Assembly (NCBI GenBank): GCA_018697195.1
Contig: JAGMWU010000070.1
Location: 98,072 to 162,071 of the forward strand
Direction of reading: 5' to 3'
DNA length: 64,000 nucleotides
DNA from: Certhia americana
Taxonomy: Eukaryota; Chordata; Aves; Passeriformes; Certhiidae
Part shown: positions 13,436 through 25,562 of the stretch, piece by piece
How the letters are laid out: the number at the start of each line of letters is the position of its first letter
How positions within the stretch are numbered: the stretch's first letter is position 1
Notes under the pieces: generated by a model
Databases searched by the model: none
Seen by the model: the letters and a program-made list of their open reading frames with translations, nothing else
Told to the model about the DNA's origin: nothing
Position numbers and translations under genes: made by a program

Positions 13436-15636
13436 TGCATCCCAGAGAGGAACCTGAGGCCAAGCAGCATTTGTGTTTCTGTGTAGCTGTGGATGTAATG
13501 GGGCTGAGCAGCAGACACAGCCCCAGAGCAAAACCAGGCATGAACTGAATTGCCCAAGCAGAGACTGTTTCCATCAGGGTGCACAGTCTGGTCTCAGAAA
13601 TATTCACGGTCCTCACAGAATCATAGAATATCCTGAGTATCTCTCTAGATTGCAGTATTTTATACAGAAAAATAGGAAGTGAAGTTCTGTCCCCAGTTTC
13701 AGGCTTGTGGAATGAAGCAAGTTTTAATTTTATTTCCATTATTTTTATTAGATTGAGTTAATCAGATTGAAATGTTTGCGTGTGTTGCTCTGACAAGGAC
13801 AATCTTCTTGCATAATAAAATGCAACAGAATTAGATTTTCCTATGAGAAAAAGCCCTAAGACTTGGTTGTTTTCTTTCCTTTTATACTTTGAACATTTGT
13901 TGTAATTTACATAACTCTCAATTTTGAATAGGAGCAGCATATCTATTTCAATGTATCATGTTAAGTGTTTAAACAACTGTGATCAGGGGAAAGCTCAATG
14001 TTTATGCTCTGATGCTAAAGCCCTCAAATCAGAGGAAAACATTCTTATCTTCACCCTAAAAGTGCAGTACCAAAAGCTGGGACTGTCAGCCTTCTAAGGC
14101 TCCTAGCCACACACAAATCCTCGCAGTACCACACAAACAACTCCAATAGCACTGATGTGATGACAGGTAAGCATCAGGTACCACAGCTGTCCAGCTCAAG
14201 AGGTAAGGATATTTGGGGTAAAGAAGGAGGTGGGAACTGTGTTGGAAAACCATTTCAGAGGGACTCCATGACCCCTGGAAGAGGAGATGAGGACACGGGA
14301 TGGGGGAGAAGAAACTGAGAGGTCCGAGGTCTCCTGCTGGTTAAAGAGGACAGGAAGAGAAAAGAAAGCAGATAATCTAGAGGGAGATCCCCAAAGTTTT
14401 GCCAGGAAACATCTGGTACTGGCTTCTCAGCCCTAATGAAGAATGCTGCATTAACTTTAGCTACTCCTATATTTCTTACTCTTTAATGAATCTTCATCAC
14501 CTGTTATGTTGTTTGTACAATTTCCTATTTCATGAAACAAATGATGTGTGTGGTGCGTGCAGACATAAGGCTCTCCTTTTAGGTTCAAAAGCTGAAAAGA
14601 CATATTTTGCTGCTTGACAAGCTTTCTCCTGCCTGGCAGCCAAACTAACAAAGCTGGGAAGCAGGATTCCTTTTTTAAGCTTTTCTGTAGTGATGCAGCA
14701 GGCCCAGGTTACAAAGCCCAAAAATGTGTACTCAAAACACAGCAGAACCATCTCTGAACCCATCTCTGTGAGGTTTCACACAGGGAATCTTTGGCATCTC
14801 TGAAGCTCCACGGCACATGGACATGACATAACTGCTTTTACAGTGTGATGTTTAATCAAGAACTAGAGGACAGTTCTTTTCCCCCTAAGCTTGAATTTAA
14901 TGATGAAGCTTTGACTTTCTGTTCTTTTCAGGAACTGCTGATGTTGTTTTAGTGACCTTAACCTCTTGAGTCTCAAATAGCTTTTCTGAAGTTATTATTA
15001 ATGTAGAAGTTACTCTATTTTATCAGCTGTAGCTTTTCTGTGAAGTTCCTATGGTTTTAACTATCAGCTTCAGACTTTTTACATGTTTTCTGTAACAACA
15101 ATGTCCTAAAAAGTCCATTCATAATTAATGCATTAATATGAACCAGCTTTCATTTCTGCTTAATAAATTATATTGTTCAGGTGCCTTTCATATCACTTTC
15201 ATTTCTCTGAGATGATAAATTACCAAGGTGGAAAATGTGTGTCTTGGCCTTTTTCCAAATTATTAATCAATTGTCTTTCTGCTGCAATACAAAAAATGTG
15301 AGCTTTCATATTGCACAGAATAAATTAAGCCCTATTTGACAAATAAATCCTCTCTTTCTCCCAACAAGCCCACACAACGTGCATTCCAAACATTGGCCCA
15401 GACTCAGCGCTCTTTTTCTGTTCCTGGAAAAAGACAGCTGAAGGTGACCTCAAATCAGCTTTGACCCATCCTTGCTCTGGCTGGGGAGAACCCTGTAGCA
15501 GAGAAGAGTAGAAAATTACTTTGAAGAGTACAGGGTGGGCTGCAGGGCACAGTTGGAGCTGCAGGGCAAGGCTGTGCCATGTGTGTGTCAGCACAGAAAC
15601 ACTGTCATGGGTGTCAGTGCAAAATGTCACTAAAAC

Positions 15637-16319
15637 TGGGGATTCTGTCACCAGCTGTTGAAACTGGGGTGGGGTAATTGTCTGTCCATGGCCAACTGTC
15701 ACAAAACCCACTGGGGCAGTTTTCTGATCTCCTCACAACCCAGCCTCCCTCCACAGAGAGATCTCCTGCTCATGGGCCATGGAGTGTCACAGAGAAAATT
15801 CCATCATCCCACTGGGAAATGCTCCAGCCAGGGGTGGAGCCAAGTATTCCTACCTGGATAAAAATCAGAGATCGGAACACCATGCAGCCTTTCCACTGGA
15901 TTCTCAGAGGAACACCAGGCCCATCTCTCACCACTGGGCCTTCAGTGAAAAACTCCACTTTTCTCCAGGAGCATCACTTCACCAGAGCCACATCTGCCAC
16001 TGGGACTGCAGCCACCATGGGATGGCACTGCCACCAACCCCTGACCCACAGGGGGACAGCTGGGATCCTGACTCTATCACTAGGTTTGTTTATTTGTTTG
16101 TTTGTTTGGTTGGTTTTTTTCTCTTTTGTAATACTGCATGTGTTTTGGTTTTATTGTTTATTTTAGTTCCCCTAATAAAGAACTGTTATTCCTATTCCCA
16201 TATCTTTTCCTGACAGCCCCTTAATTTCAAAGTTATAACAATTGGGAGGGAGGGGGATTAAATTCTCCATTCCAAGGGAGGCTCCTGCTTTTCTTAGCAG
16301 ACACCTGGTGTTCAAACCA
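15637..16319 (+). mobile_element. LTR-like element, copy 1 of a pair
   Basis: This block of about 680 bp begins TGGGGATTCTG and ends TTCAAACCA, so it has the TG...CA ends of a retroviral LTR. It carries a TATA-like GGATAAAAATC, a late AATAAA (in CCTAATAAAGAACTG, near 16174), and a GTTT microsatellite at 16083-16107 inside the copy. A near-identical copy lies at 19087-19763. I see no matching target-site duplication, so the exact ends are uncertain. No retroviral coding sequence is present; it is best described as a solo LTR or LTR-containing fragment of an avian endogenous retrovirus. Confidence 0.7.
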
Positions 16320-16334
16320 CAACAAACACAAAAT

Positions 16335-16890
16335 GATAGAATGGTCTGTGTTGGAAGGGACCCCGAATATCATCCAGTTCCAGTTTCCAGAAAGGAATTC
16401 AGTCAAAAAGACAAGCTCCTGGGCAAATTGGTAATGGGGGAAAAAAATCTCTAGATTTCAGCTTTCAAAAGAGACTTTTAACCAGGAGCTGCTGTCATAG
16501 AACAAGGAGTAATGGAACTGACCTAGACCTGAATCTTCCACTATAGCAGGTGGCTCCAAGTTCCATCCAACCTGGCTTTAAATACTGCCAGGGATCCAAG
16601 GGCAGCCACAGCTTCTCTGGGCAGCCTGTGCTAGGGCCTCACCACACTTACTTTATATTCTTCCTAATATCTAATCTAAACCTACTCTCTGTGCTTGGAA
16701 ACCATCCCCCTTGCCCTGTCCCTCCAGGCCCTTCTAAATAGTCTCTCTCCATCCTTCCTGTGCACTCCCTCAGGTCCAGGAAGAGGCAGTGAGGTCACCC
16801 TGAAGCTTCTCTTCTGCATGCTGAACAATGCCAATTCTCTCAGCCTTTCCTGCAGAGGTGCTCCAGTCCTCTGATCAACTTATGAGGCTG
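16335..16890 (-). repeat. CR1 LINE fragment(s)
   Basis: The antisense CR1 starts with AGAATGGTCTGTGTTGGAAGG, and a second, longer CR1 block runs from about 16540 (CCAAGTTCCATCCAACCTGG) through CAGCCACAGCTTCTCTGGG and CCTAATATCTAATCTAAACC to AGCCTTTCCTGCAGAGG. The first part (to about 16400) may be a separate insertion, because the junction around 16400-16530 does not follow the consensus. Confidence 0.82.
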
Positions 16891-18484
16891 AACACAGGAC
16901 ATGGGACAATGACAGCGACTCCAAGTGATCTATTTTGGCACACAAATACAGCAATGTGTAAGTATCCAGGGTATCCCTGAGGGAAAGGATCTGCATGAAA
17001 CCTCTGGTTGGGCTAATGGGGGTGCACATACACACCTGCACTACTGAAACCTAATTCAGAGCAGGAAACCAAGCCTTTAATCTGGTTCTGACCTGGCAAA
17101 TCAACTCACCAGATGAAATCAGCAACATTTGTCACAAAAACATCTGACTTTGTGCATCCAAACACAACAAACACACCAGACCATCCCTGATTCTGTCAGA
17201 CTGTGGGGGTTTGCTTGCACTTCTGTCTGGTTTTGTCCCAGCCCCTGAGTGTGTTTGTTGTCCATACAAACTAAGCATTTTAATACTCCTTAATTCTCAC
17301 TAAGCCAAAGGAAACTAATTATCCTTATTGCTGTGTGGGGAGCTTGCATACAAACAGACAGAGACACAGAGAATCTCATGAGTTAATAGCCATCATTTCC
17401 TACAAGTGGGGCTTCTCCAGTCCTCAGGAAATTTCTCTTCTGCATGATTCACCTGAAAACATGTTTGTGTTTATCTGTATTGGCAGGCTGGAAGGTCACA
17501 GATCAGCTGTACTAACAAAGTCGTATGTTTAGGCATTTCAGATAAAGGATAAATGTCATTTACTACCTAGTTTCCAAGGCTTCCTTGAACATCTCTTCTG
17601 TTTCTTATCAGGGATTCAACAACAAAAGCTTTCTATTTATGTGTCATTTTACATTTAATGGGATTAGTTGTACTTCTCTTGCATATTTTCTGCATCTTTA
17701 ATTGAATGCTTCAAATTTGTTTATGAAACTTAGAGGAAAATCCAAATAAAACAAACCCCTTGGTTATATTTATAACACTTAATTTAAAACATTACACTTC
17801 TCTTCTTCCTGCAGCTAGAGAGAGAAGGTTGCCAGAGTTCATACATAAAAGCCCAGAGTCTGGTCGTTTCCTGGGGTAATTTATGGGATTACTTTGGACC
17901 TTTTCTTTTATTCTCAAAGAATACTTCAGACTTCATATTCAATGACCAAATAATTAAATTTTTAAATGCTTGCATGTAGCATAACCTAAAATCTAGGCTG
18001 CACCTGCAGGTCCTGATGCTGCTTTGCCTGCGTGTCCGCAAGCTAAAACGGGAGATGAACTTTTCACCCCATCCCTTTCCTACTCTCACAGAAATACAAA
18101 TGTCTCAGTAGACTTTAAATGGAACCCAGAGCAGCAGAGACTGCAGTTGAGCAGGTCACATAATTAGCTGGCATGAAAGGAGTTCTAGGCTGTCTTTCAA
18201 AATACTTCCCTTCCCATCCTGTGACTGCTGTCTGCACAGGCAGACTTCCACAGAAATCCCCTCCATATCCTCAACTCACCTATCTGAGAGCTGCAGGGAG
18301 TAGGGGATGGTGCAGAGCTGATGGTTTTTCTCTTCCAGAGGCATTTAATGGTCATGTATTGTAGCCTCCTACCTCTCACAGGACTTGAAAAACATAAAAC
18401 CCCTGGTCAACAGGCACTGCTTCAACAAGCCCTAACTGCCCTGAAACCCCTGACTTCCTACACAATGTCAGATATAGAGGGGCA

Positions 18485-18660
18485 TGTCTGCCTGGAGAAG
18501 CTGTGGCTGCTCCTGGACCCCTGGAAGTGCCCAAGGCCAGGTTGGACAGGCCTTGGAACAACCTGGGCTAGTGGAAGGTGTCCCTGCCCAAGGCAGGGGG
18601 TTGGAACTGGATGAGTTTTAAGGTCCCTGACAACCTCAAACATTTCAGGATTCTGTGTGG
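18485..18660 (+). repeat. CR1 LINE 3' end
   Basis: The sense copy contains GAGAAGCTGTGGCTGCTCC, CCCAAGGCCAGGTTGGACAGG and TTTTAAGGTCCCTGACAACC, ending in CAGGATTCTGTG. It is short and 5'-truncated. Confidence 0.85.
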
Positions 18661-18984
18661 ATGTCACAGCCTCCAAGATTCCAGAAAGGGAGCAGGCAGC
18701 AGGTGAGCTAGGTCCCCTCACTGATCCTCTCCTGCATGCTTTGGGAAGGAAGCTCAGCCACCTACAAGGAATCAGGTCCCTAAAATTTAACCTGTCATAA
18801 CTGTAGGTACCTACATTTCTTTAATTTCTTAGAGAATTAGACACCCCTTTCTTAAATTCAGCCACCAGAAATGTAGGCATCCAACCAACCACATCTAATT
18901 TAGTTCATGCTATGGTCTATAAACAGACAGGCACCCTCAGAAGGCAGTTCAAGCCACCTGATTTAAAAGCTTGGTTTAAGAGGT

Positions 18985-19986
18985 ATTAAGAATTGGAGAT
19001 CTTATCACTCTCTTTGGAGACTTTTTTGCTTTCTACAACTCACTGACAGGAGGTTGTAGCCAGGTGGGAATCAGCCATTAACGAAATCTGGGGATTCTGT
19101 CACCAGCTGTTGAAATCGGGGTGGGGTAATTGTCTGTCCATGGCCAACTGTCACAAAACCTGCTGGGGCAGTTTTCTGATCTCCTCACAACCCAGCCTCC
19201 CTCCACGGAGAGATCTCCTGCTCATGGGCCAGGGAGTGTCACTGAGAGAATTCCATCAGCCCACTGGGAAATGCTCCAGCCAGGGGTGGAGCCAAACATT
19301 CTTAACTGGATAAAAATCAGAGATTTGGAACACCAAGCAGCCTTTTCCACTGCATTCCCAGAGGAACACCAGGCCCATCTCTCACCACTGGACCTTCAGT
19401 GAAAAACTCCCACTTTTCTCCAGAAGCATCACTTCACCAGAGCCACATCTGCCACTGGGACTGCAGCCACCATGGAATGGCACTGCCACCAACCCCTGAC
19501 CCACAGGGCACAGCTGGGATCCTGACTCTGGCAGTGGATTTTGTTTGCCTTCTTTGTTTTTTTTCTCTTTTGTAATACTGCATGTGTTTTTGTTTTATTG
19601 TTTATTTTAGTTCCCCTAATAAAGAACTGTTATTCCTACTCCCATATCTTTGCCTGAGAGCCCCTTAGTTTCAAAGTTATAACAATTGGGAGGGAGGGGG
19701 ATTAAATTCTCCATTCCAAGGGAGGCTCCTGCTTTTCTTAGCAGACACCTGGCGTTCAAACCATGACCATCAGGAAGAATTTCTGCACTCAAAGTGGAGT
19801 TTTTCACAGAAAGGGCTGTCAAGCATTGGGAGGAGCTGCTCAGATAGGTGGGAGAGTCACCATTCCTGGTGGTGTTCAAGAAATGACTGGACATGGACCC
19901 AGTGCTCTGGTCTGGTTCAAAAGGTGGTGTTCAGTCAAAGGTTAGACTTGATGATCTTGGAAGTGTTTTCTAAGTTAAATGATTCT
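18985..19986 (+). repeat. CR1 LINE split by an LTR insertion
   Basis: The left part (about 18985-19086) contains CTACAACTCACTGACAGGAGG and TTGTAGCCAGGTGGG. The right part (about 19764-19986) contains CATCAGGAAGAATTTCTGCAC, GAGTCACCATTCCTGG, GGTTAGACTTGATGATCTTG and a terminal AAATGATTCTG. Both belong in order to one sense CR1, interrupted by the LTR-like copy at 19087-19763; part of the CR1 between the two pieces is missing. Confidence 0.75.
19087..19763 (+). mobile_element. LTR-like element, copy 2, nested in a CR1
   Basis: This is co-linear with the copy at 15637-16319 over its whole length, differing by scattered substitutions and small indels and by lacking the expanded GTTT tract. It has the same TATA-like and AATAAA motifs. 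The flanks on both sides read as parts of one sense CR1 element, so the LTR inserted into an existing CR1. No internal retroviral genes are present. Confidence 0.72.
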
Positions 19987-21012
19987 GCTAAAAAAAATCC
20001 AAACTTTCTTTGTTCCTCTCTGCTGGAGACAGACAACTTTTGGATAGCTAGTGAAAAAGGAGCTGAATTCTGCCCTCAGGAGCCAGGTAAGCAGCACCAT
20101 GGCTCAGCAGGTGTTGGACTAATGACCATGCCAGAGTATTTTGGAAAGAAGAAGAAGTTTGAAATTAATCTCTTTAACAGTGGCAGCCACAAAAAAATCC
20201 TGTGCAACTGTTTGCAGCTTCCTCAGCCCTAATCCATTCATGGGATTTTCACTTGGGTAGGCATTGGTATCTTCTGTCCAAAAATGCCTGAGAGAGCACA
20301 GCCATGTCTCAAGGTTGCCCCATTTCTGCCCTTTAAAAGGCCACATTTTATTTGTGGGTTTATTTTATTTGTGACAGCAATGACAGCAGTACAGCTCAGA
20401 ACCTCTGGTGCAGAACTCCCAGTTCCAGAGAGTCACTGGAAGTGACTCCCAAGTCCAGGGCTGTCACTGAGATTTAAGGTGCTGTCTCTTCACATGTGGA
20501 ATTTGCAAATTCACTCAATTGAAGGGCTGGCTTTCATCAGCTTGTGAAACCATCCAAGCTGAAAGGTAATGCTGAGCGATGGGTACAAACAGGCTGAAAT
20601 TGAGATGTCTCATAAATTTGGGGCAAAATGTCTGCTCGCAGAACATATCATCACTCAGCCCTGGAATCAATATCCCACCAGGCCTGGGCTGGCCCATCAG
20701 GCCCTGCAGTTTCTCTCTCACTGACATTTTTCTTGCCTTTGGGGAGGCCACATGGTTTTTCCCTGACCCCATAGAGCCCCACAGCTCCAATCTGGTGCTT
20801 ACTGAGAACAGGTGGTGTTCACTTCCCATAATGTGAGCTGCCCTTATATCCTGAGTGCCAGGAACATCGTCTCTACCTCCCATGCCTCTGCTGCTTTCTT
20901 GAAGAGCCTTTGTCAGAAGAGGGCTAACTCATGTTAGAACAGATGTGTCCCTGCTCAAGGGGGAGAAGAGGAAAGCATTTCTGGGCAGCTCTGTCCCCCT
21001 GCAGAGACATCT

Positions 21013-21510
21013 TTGACTGTGACATGCTCAGCCAAGACAGCAGCTTGTTTTCACTCTGTTCCACCCCTCCCTGCTCCCCACTTTGTCCCTGTCTTTAAAA
21101 ATTTGGTAGCTCACGGAATCAGAAAATTATTTAGATTAAAGCTTTCGATCAAAACTTCTATTAATATTAAAGTTAAAGGAAATATTTTTCAATTTTCTTT
21201 TTCTAGACAGCAGAACGTGAGGGCTAAAGCCACTGTAAGACTCGAACACCCCATCATTAATCACAGCCCCTTCTGTCCACAGGTCAAAGTAGCAAAACAT
21301 ATTAATTAAATGAATTTGTTTAAAACTGAGATCAGGCAATAAGCAGGAAGCAAATTGCAGGGAAAGCTAGTCATTAACCTGATTTCTCTCATCCCTGCCT
21401 CCTCTGCTGATGCTGTACTGACTGCAGCTTCTGCCTCTGGCAGGCTTAATGAATATTCACCATGATAAAGAGTCTGGAACAGCACATCCACTGCAAACAG
21501 CATGCACTGA
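21013..21510. promoter_or_regulatory. Candidate conserved non-coding element (intronic)
   Basis: This non-repetitive stretch is dense in TAAT/ATTA homeodomain-type motifs (for example ATTAATATTAAAG, CATTAATCACAG, ATTAATTAAATG, CTTAATGAATATTC). It lies in the intron that carries HS7 in mammals. The call rests on composition and position only; I have no alignment. Confidence 0.22.
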
Positions 21511-21624
21511 AAAACCCTCTCCGTGTCATTTGGAGGATCTCTGCGGACATTCTGGCTTCACTGATCATCCCTAAGCCTTTTTGGGATTAAAAAGCCCATT
21601 TAATCTTTCTCTCTTTCTTTTTTC

Positions 21625-21656
<32 letters not shown>

Positions 21657-21692
21657 CCAAAAAATAAAACCCCCCAAAAAAAAAAAAAAAAA
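21625..21692. repeat. T-run/A-run palindrome and adjacent A-rich tract
   Basis: A run of 17 T (21625-21641) passes directly into 15 A (21642-21656), forming a perfect inverted repeat, followed by an A-rich segment with CCCCCC and another A run of 18. Such tracts are prone to slippage, so the lengths may be inexact. Confidence 0.85.
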
Positions 21693-21839
21693 GGCAAATA
21701 AAATCCATCATCAGCATGATAACATGACAGAAATAGAACTGAAAGACAGAAAAACTATTCAATCAGAACAAAACTGAACCAGCTTAACCATCACTTTGCC
21801 AAACAACCCAAACCATTTCTAATGAGTTCGTCAAATTGA

Positions 21840-22650
21840 AGTATTAAACAAAACCCCAAATAATTCGCACTCCCTGCCCTCCCATCTCTTTGACCCGTTC
21901 TGCATTGATGATTCTGGAGGAATGAACAAAATGGAAACTTCTCCCCACCCAGGAGCCTGCAGCTTTAATCCAGCGCTCAGGTTTAAAGTCAGGACCATTA
22001 AACAGGGTAATTATAGCACATGTTGTGGGAGATTTGTAACCCCCCACTGCTCCAACATCCCGGACAAAGCAGGGGGTGGGCACGGAGGTCACTCCCAGCT
22101 CACTCTCGGGTTACAGTCCACGCTGACACTGACAATGACTTTAAATAGAGATTATTTAAATTGAGATTATTTAAATACAGATGATTTCCCTCATTAGAAA
22201 AACCCAGTCTTACACGGCTGTATTAAAGGAATTGTCTCAGCTGTCAAAAAGCTCTGCCAGAATATTCTGAGATATGTGAAAGCATAATTTGATTTGCTTG
22301 CTACAGATTTGATTTGTGGCCAGAGCACAGCCCAGGAGCAAACACTGCTCCTCTCACTCTTCTTTGGCTAAAAGACGCTTTTCTTCCCCCCCAAAAAATA
22401 TCGACTTTTCCAGGTAATACCCTTCTACTGCTGTATTTGTGCCCAGTCCTGCTCCCAAGGGTTTAATTTTAACCCTTTCCTCCCTGAACTGAGGGTTATT
22501 CTGCTGCATCCTGAGACTGCATGTGCACACCTCAAGGATGCTCCTTATCATCTTTTTAATTGAATGTTGCACCGGGGGCAGGCAGCATTGAATGTTTGTG
22601 TCGTGTGAAGAGGGGATTAAAGAGACATTACTCCTGCAATACAAGAAAAA
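21840..22650. promoter_or_regulatory. Candidate conserved non-coding element (intronic)
   Basis: Unique sequence between two low-complexity tracts. It holds a short tandem repeat of GAGATTATTTAAAT (22147-22175), AT-rich homeodomain-type sites and TTCTGCATTGATGATTCTGG. A weak CTCF-like AGCAGGGGGTGG lies near 22068. It could be part of an intronic enhancer; the evidence is only appearance and location. Confidence 0.2.
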
Positions 22651-23439
22651 AATATTTTGGGGGTATTTCCCTGCGTCTGCCAGCTCTCAGTGGCTGTTTT
22701 TAAGAGTACATAGCTGAAAACAGACACAGCTCCCCCCCTCACCCCCACAAAAAATAATCCAAACCCAAGCCAACCGAACGAAAAAAACCCAAATAATTTT
22801 CATCTTATAAATGTGTTTTTAATACAGCGTGGGCAGTTACAGCAGCAGCCCTTCTGCCCTTGTTTTAATGCAAACAGTAAGGTAAAGAGCAGTGAATAGT
22901 GCAGGAAAATTGAAATAGGAGCTGGGGGGGCTGTTCTACCCTTCAGGACCTGGGAAGGGTGTGGGCAGCGGTTGGGGACAGTGTTCCCCTGAAGACCTGT
23001 GGTGGGTTGGTCTCGATAGCACAAAGGAAAGGCTTTTCTGTGCTTTCATGTCAAACCAGGTTTGCCCTAATTAAATGTCCTTAAATGCACTAAACGGAAC
23101 GCCTAGAGCAGCAAGCAGCTGCCCACACCTCTGCTGAACGCTGATTTTAGGTAACACAGCCCAAAAAGGTGAACTTTGAGCCAGCCCTTTAAAAATTTTT
23201 TTGAGCTTTGTGGCTCCCATCTTTTGTATGTGAGCAGGAGTGGGGGTGGCACTGTGACCATCTGCACGAGGCTGTTGCTGTGGGTGGGGTTTGCTTCTCT
23301 TATATAAGGCCATGAAATCTTGTAAAGAGAGCAAAAGTCTCTGCAGAAGAGAAAGCCCTGAGTGCTGGGAGGACAGAACACGTCCGTGCACTGCTTAATC
23401 TATATTAAGGAAAGGCAGTTCTGGTTACCATCTTCAGTG

Positions 23440-24400
23440 TGTGAAATACAAAGTTATAGTTCGTGTCAGGTAAATAAAAATAATTGGTGTAATTATAATT
23501 GTAAAATATGTGGAATACAGTCATGGGACATTTATAAAGATGAGTTATAATAAACATGGAAAGCAAAGCATGGAAGGAGACCTTTTGCACTAATCTTTTG
23601 TTCACAATTAACTACTATAGATCTTAAGTTGTAAGAATATGTGAATTATGACTTTAGAGGTTGCTTTTCTTTTAACAAATACTTTCTACTTGTAATTAAG
23701 CCTTAAGATGTTTTGTAATAAAAACTTCTGAATTATTGTTTTAGAATATTGCTTTGTACTAAAGATTTTTAAAACTGTAGCTTTAGAATGTGTAAATTAT
23801 TTAAACAAAAAAAGGGAAGTGAGACTATGTCAAAATTTCTAACAAAACAGTGAAGAAAACAGCCTAAGAAAGGAAGATGGACATCAACCCGCTGAATAAT
23901 AGTTTCAAAAAAGGAAGCTAGACATCACTATTAGAGATTAATAGTCCTAGAAAAATAGAAGCTGGACCCCATATCTGGAAGTTGGACCCCAGAATCTGGA
24001 ATAACAAATCCTGAAGTGTATATTCTGGGAAAAATGGATCACAATGGAGTATAGAAATTATGAATACACCAGCTATCACTATCATTGATTTACATCCTGA
24101 AGTATGCATCCTGGGAGGAATGGATCACAACAGAGTATAGAAATTGTGAAGGAACTAGCTGTCTGAAGTATAGAATTGTGACGCAAAACCTGGAATTAGA
24201 AACTGCTGAGAAGCCTATGGATATACATATAAATACCAGCAGGCCTCAGCATTTGGTGTGCAGTTAGAGGGAGAGATCCCACTTCTGCATCCAGCTCTGC
24301 TTTGCTTATATTTTACCATATTAATTAATAAATTGAATTACTGCTTGATATATTGGCTGAGTCAAGCTCCTCATTTCCAACATGTGATATTTAAATTAAA
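23440..24400 (+). mobile_element. AT-rich LTR-like block with tandem duplication
   Basis: This AT-rich sequence ends with LTR-style signals: ATACATATAAATACC (TATA-like, about 24224), then TTAATAAATTGAATTAC (AATAAA, about 24326) and a final TGAGTCAAGCTCC segment. Upstream, an imperfect unit of about 85 bp is repeated in tandem (starting near 24008 and 24093, each with CCTGAAGT and GGATCACAA). I see no coding sequence. The left boundary is a guess. It could be a solo LTR of an avian ERVL-type element. Confidence 0.45.
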
Positions 24401-24796
24401 AAATAATGTTATTCTAACACACAAGCCCTTTAATGTGAGGGCCAGCAGACTCACGGAGCATCATAAATCCTGCTGGGAAGGTGAAAAGGAGGAAGCATTT
24501 CCTGGCTGCTGCTGCTGGAGCCTGTAAGTGCCTTGCAGCTAGCCAGCCCTCTCCTGCCTCGCTCCCTGCTGGGTGAGCTGCTGAGCTGAAGCCAAAGCAC
24601 AGAAATGTGTTCTTTCCAGGCATCTCCTGCCACTGGAGGCCACTCTGCTCCTATGGGGTGATGCAAGATCCACCTGGCACCCTGATCTTCTCAGGTTTTT
24701 CTAAGCCTTCTGATGTTTACATTTTTGTAGTGGAGTTTCTCAAGCACTTTCATGTAAATGATTGTTTTGCATTCTTTTCTGGAGGAAGAGAAAATT

Positions 24797-24965
24797 GATG
24801 GACTCTTGGTTTGACCAGTGTGGTTGGAGAGGTGGCAACTTCACCCTCCAATCCCTGGCCACTTTTTGAATTCTCTATATAATGAGGTCACAAAATAAAG
24901 TTCTCTCTTTTTTGCTCCGAACTTCCAGCTAGTGCGTGTGATTAATTTCATGTCGTATTGTGACA
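24797..24965 (+). mobile_element. Short solo-LTR candidate
   Basis: The block runs from TGATGGACTCTTGG to GTATTGTGACA (TG...CA). It has CTATATAATG (about 24876) closely followed by AAAATAAAGTTCTC (about 24893), a compact promoter/polyadenylation layout seen in avian retroviral LTRs, then CCAGCTAGTGCGTGTG. I could not match a target-site duplication. No retroviral genes flank it. Confidence 0.5.
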
Positions 24966-25059
24966 GCCACCCTCTGCCCCAGCACACCTCTCAAAGCCTG
25001 GCTGTGACTGATCCCCAAGGAAGGAAAACTTTCTGAAAGGGAAGGCAGGATTAAATGTT

Positions 25060-25365
25060 CTAATATTGGATTTCTATTTACAAGGGAATGGCAGGACAAG
25101 GGGAATGGCTTCAAACTGACAGAGAATAGGTTTAAATTAGATATTAGAAAAATATCCTTTACTGTGAGGGCAGGCAGGCCCTGGCACAGGGTGCCCAGAG
25201 CAGCTGGGACTGCCCCTGGATCCCTGGCAGTGCCCAAGGCCAGGCTGGGTGGAGATCTGAACAGCCTGGGCTAGTGAAAGGTGTCCCTGTCCATGGCAGG
25301 GGGGGTGGAAACAAGATCTTCAAGGTCCTTCCCAACCCAGGCCATTCCATGATTCTGTGAGTCTA
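25060..25365 (+). repeat. CR1 LINE 3' end
   Basis: The sense copy contains AATGGCAGGACAAGGGGAATG, TTTAAATTAGATATTAG, CTGGCACAGGGTGCCCAGAG, GGATCCCTGGCAGTGCCCAAG and a terminal CCATTCCATGATTCTGTGAG. It is close to consensus. Confidence 0.9.
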
Positions 25366-25562
25366 CATTTTCCTGGACAGGTTTAGATTGGTTTTGTTTG
25401 TGTCCATCTTGGAGAGATGCTAAGAGGAAGGAGGGATTTGTGTTTCCAAACAAGCTGTGGGGCTGCTGGCAGATAAAACCAGTGCTGAGAGAGAAAGGGA
25501 GCAATGAGGATACCACTGAATGGAAAAAAGAGATTTGCCTTACAAATAAACTGTTGGCTTGC

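Noticed and set aside
13154..13739. Cluster of 120-140 codon minus-strand frames
   Set aside because: These lie over a CR1 fragment and its flank and translate as frame shadows, with no conserved reverse transcriptase motifs.
22060..22085. CTCF-like AGCAGGGGGTGG
   Set aside because: It matches only part of the consensus and is a single weak hit; not enough to call a binding site.
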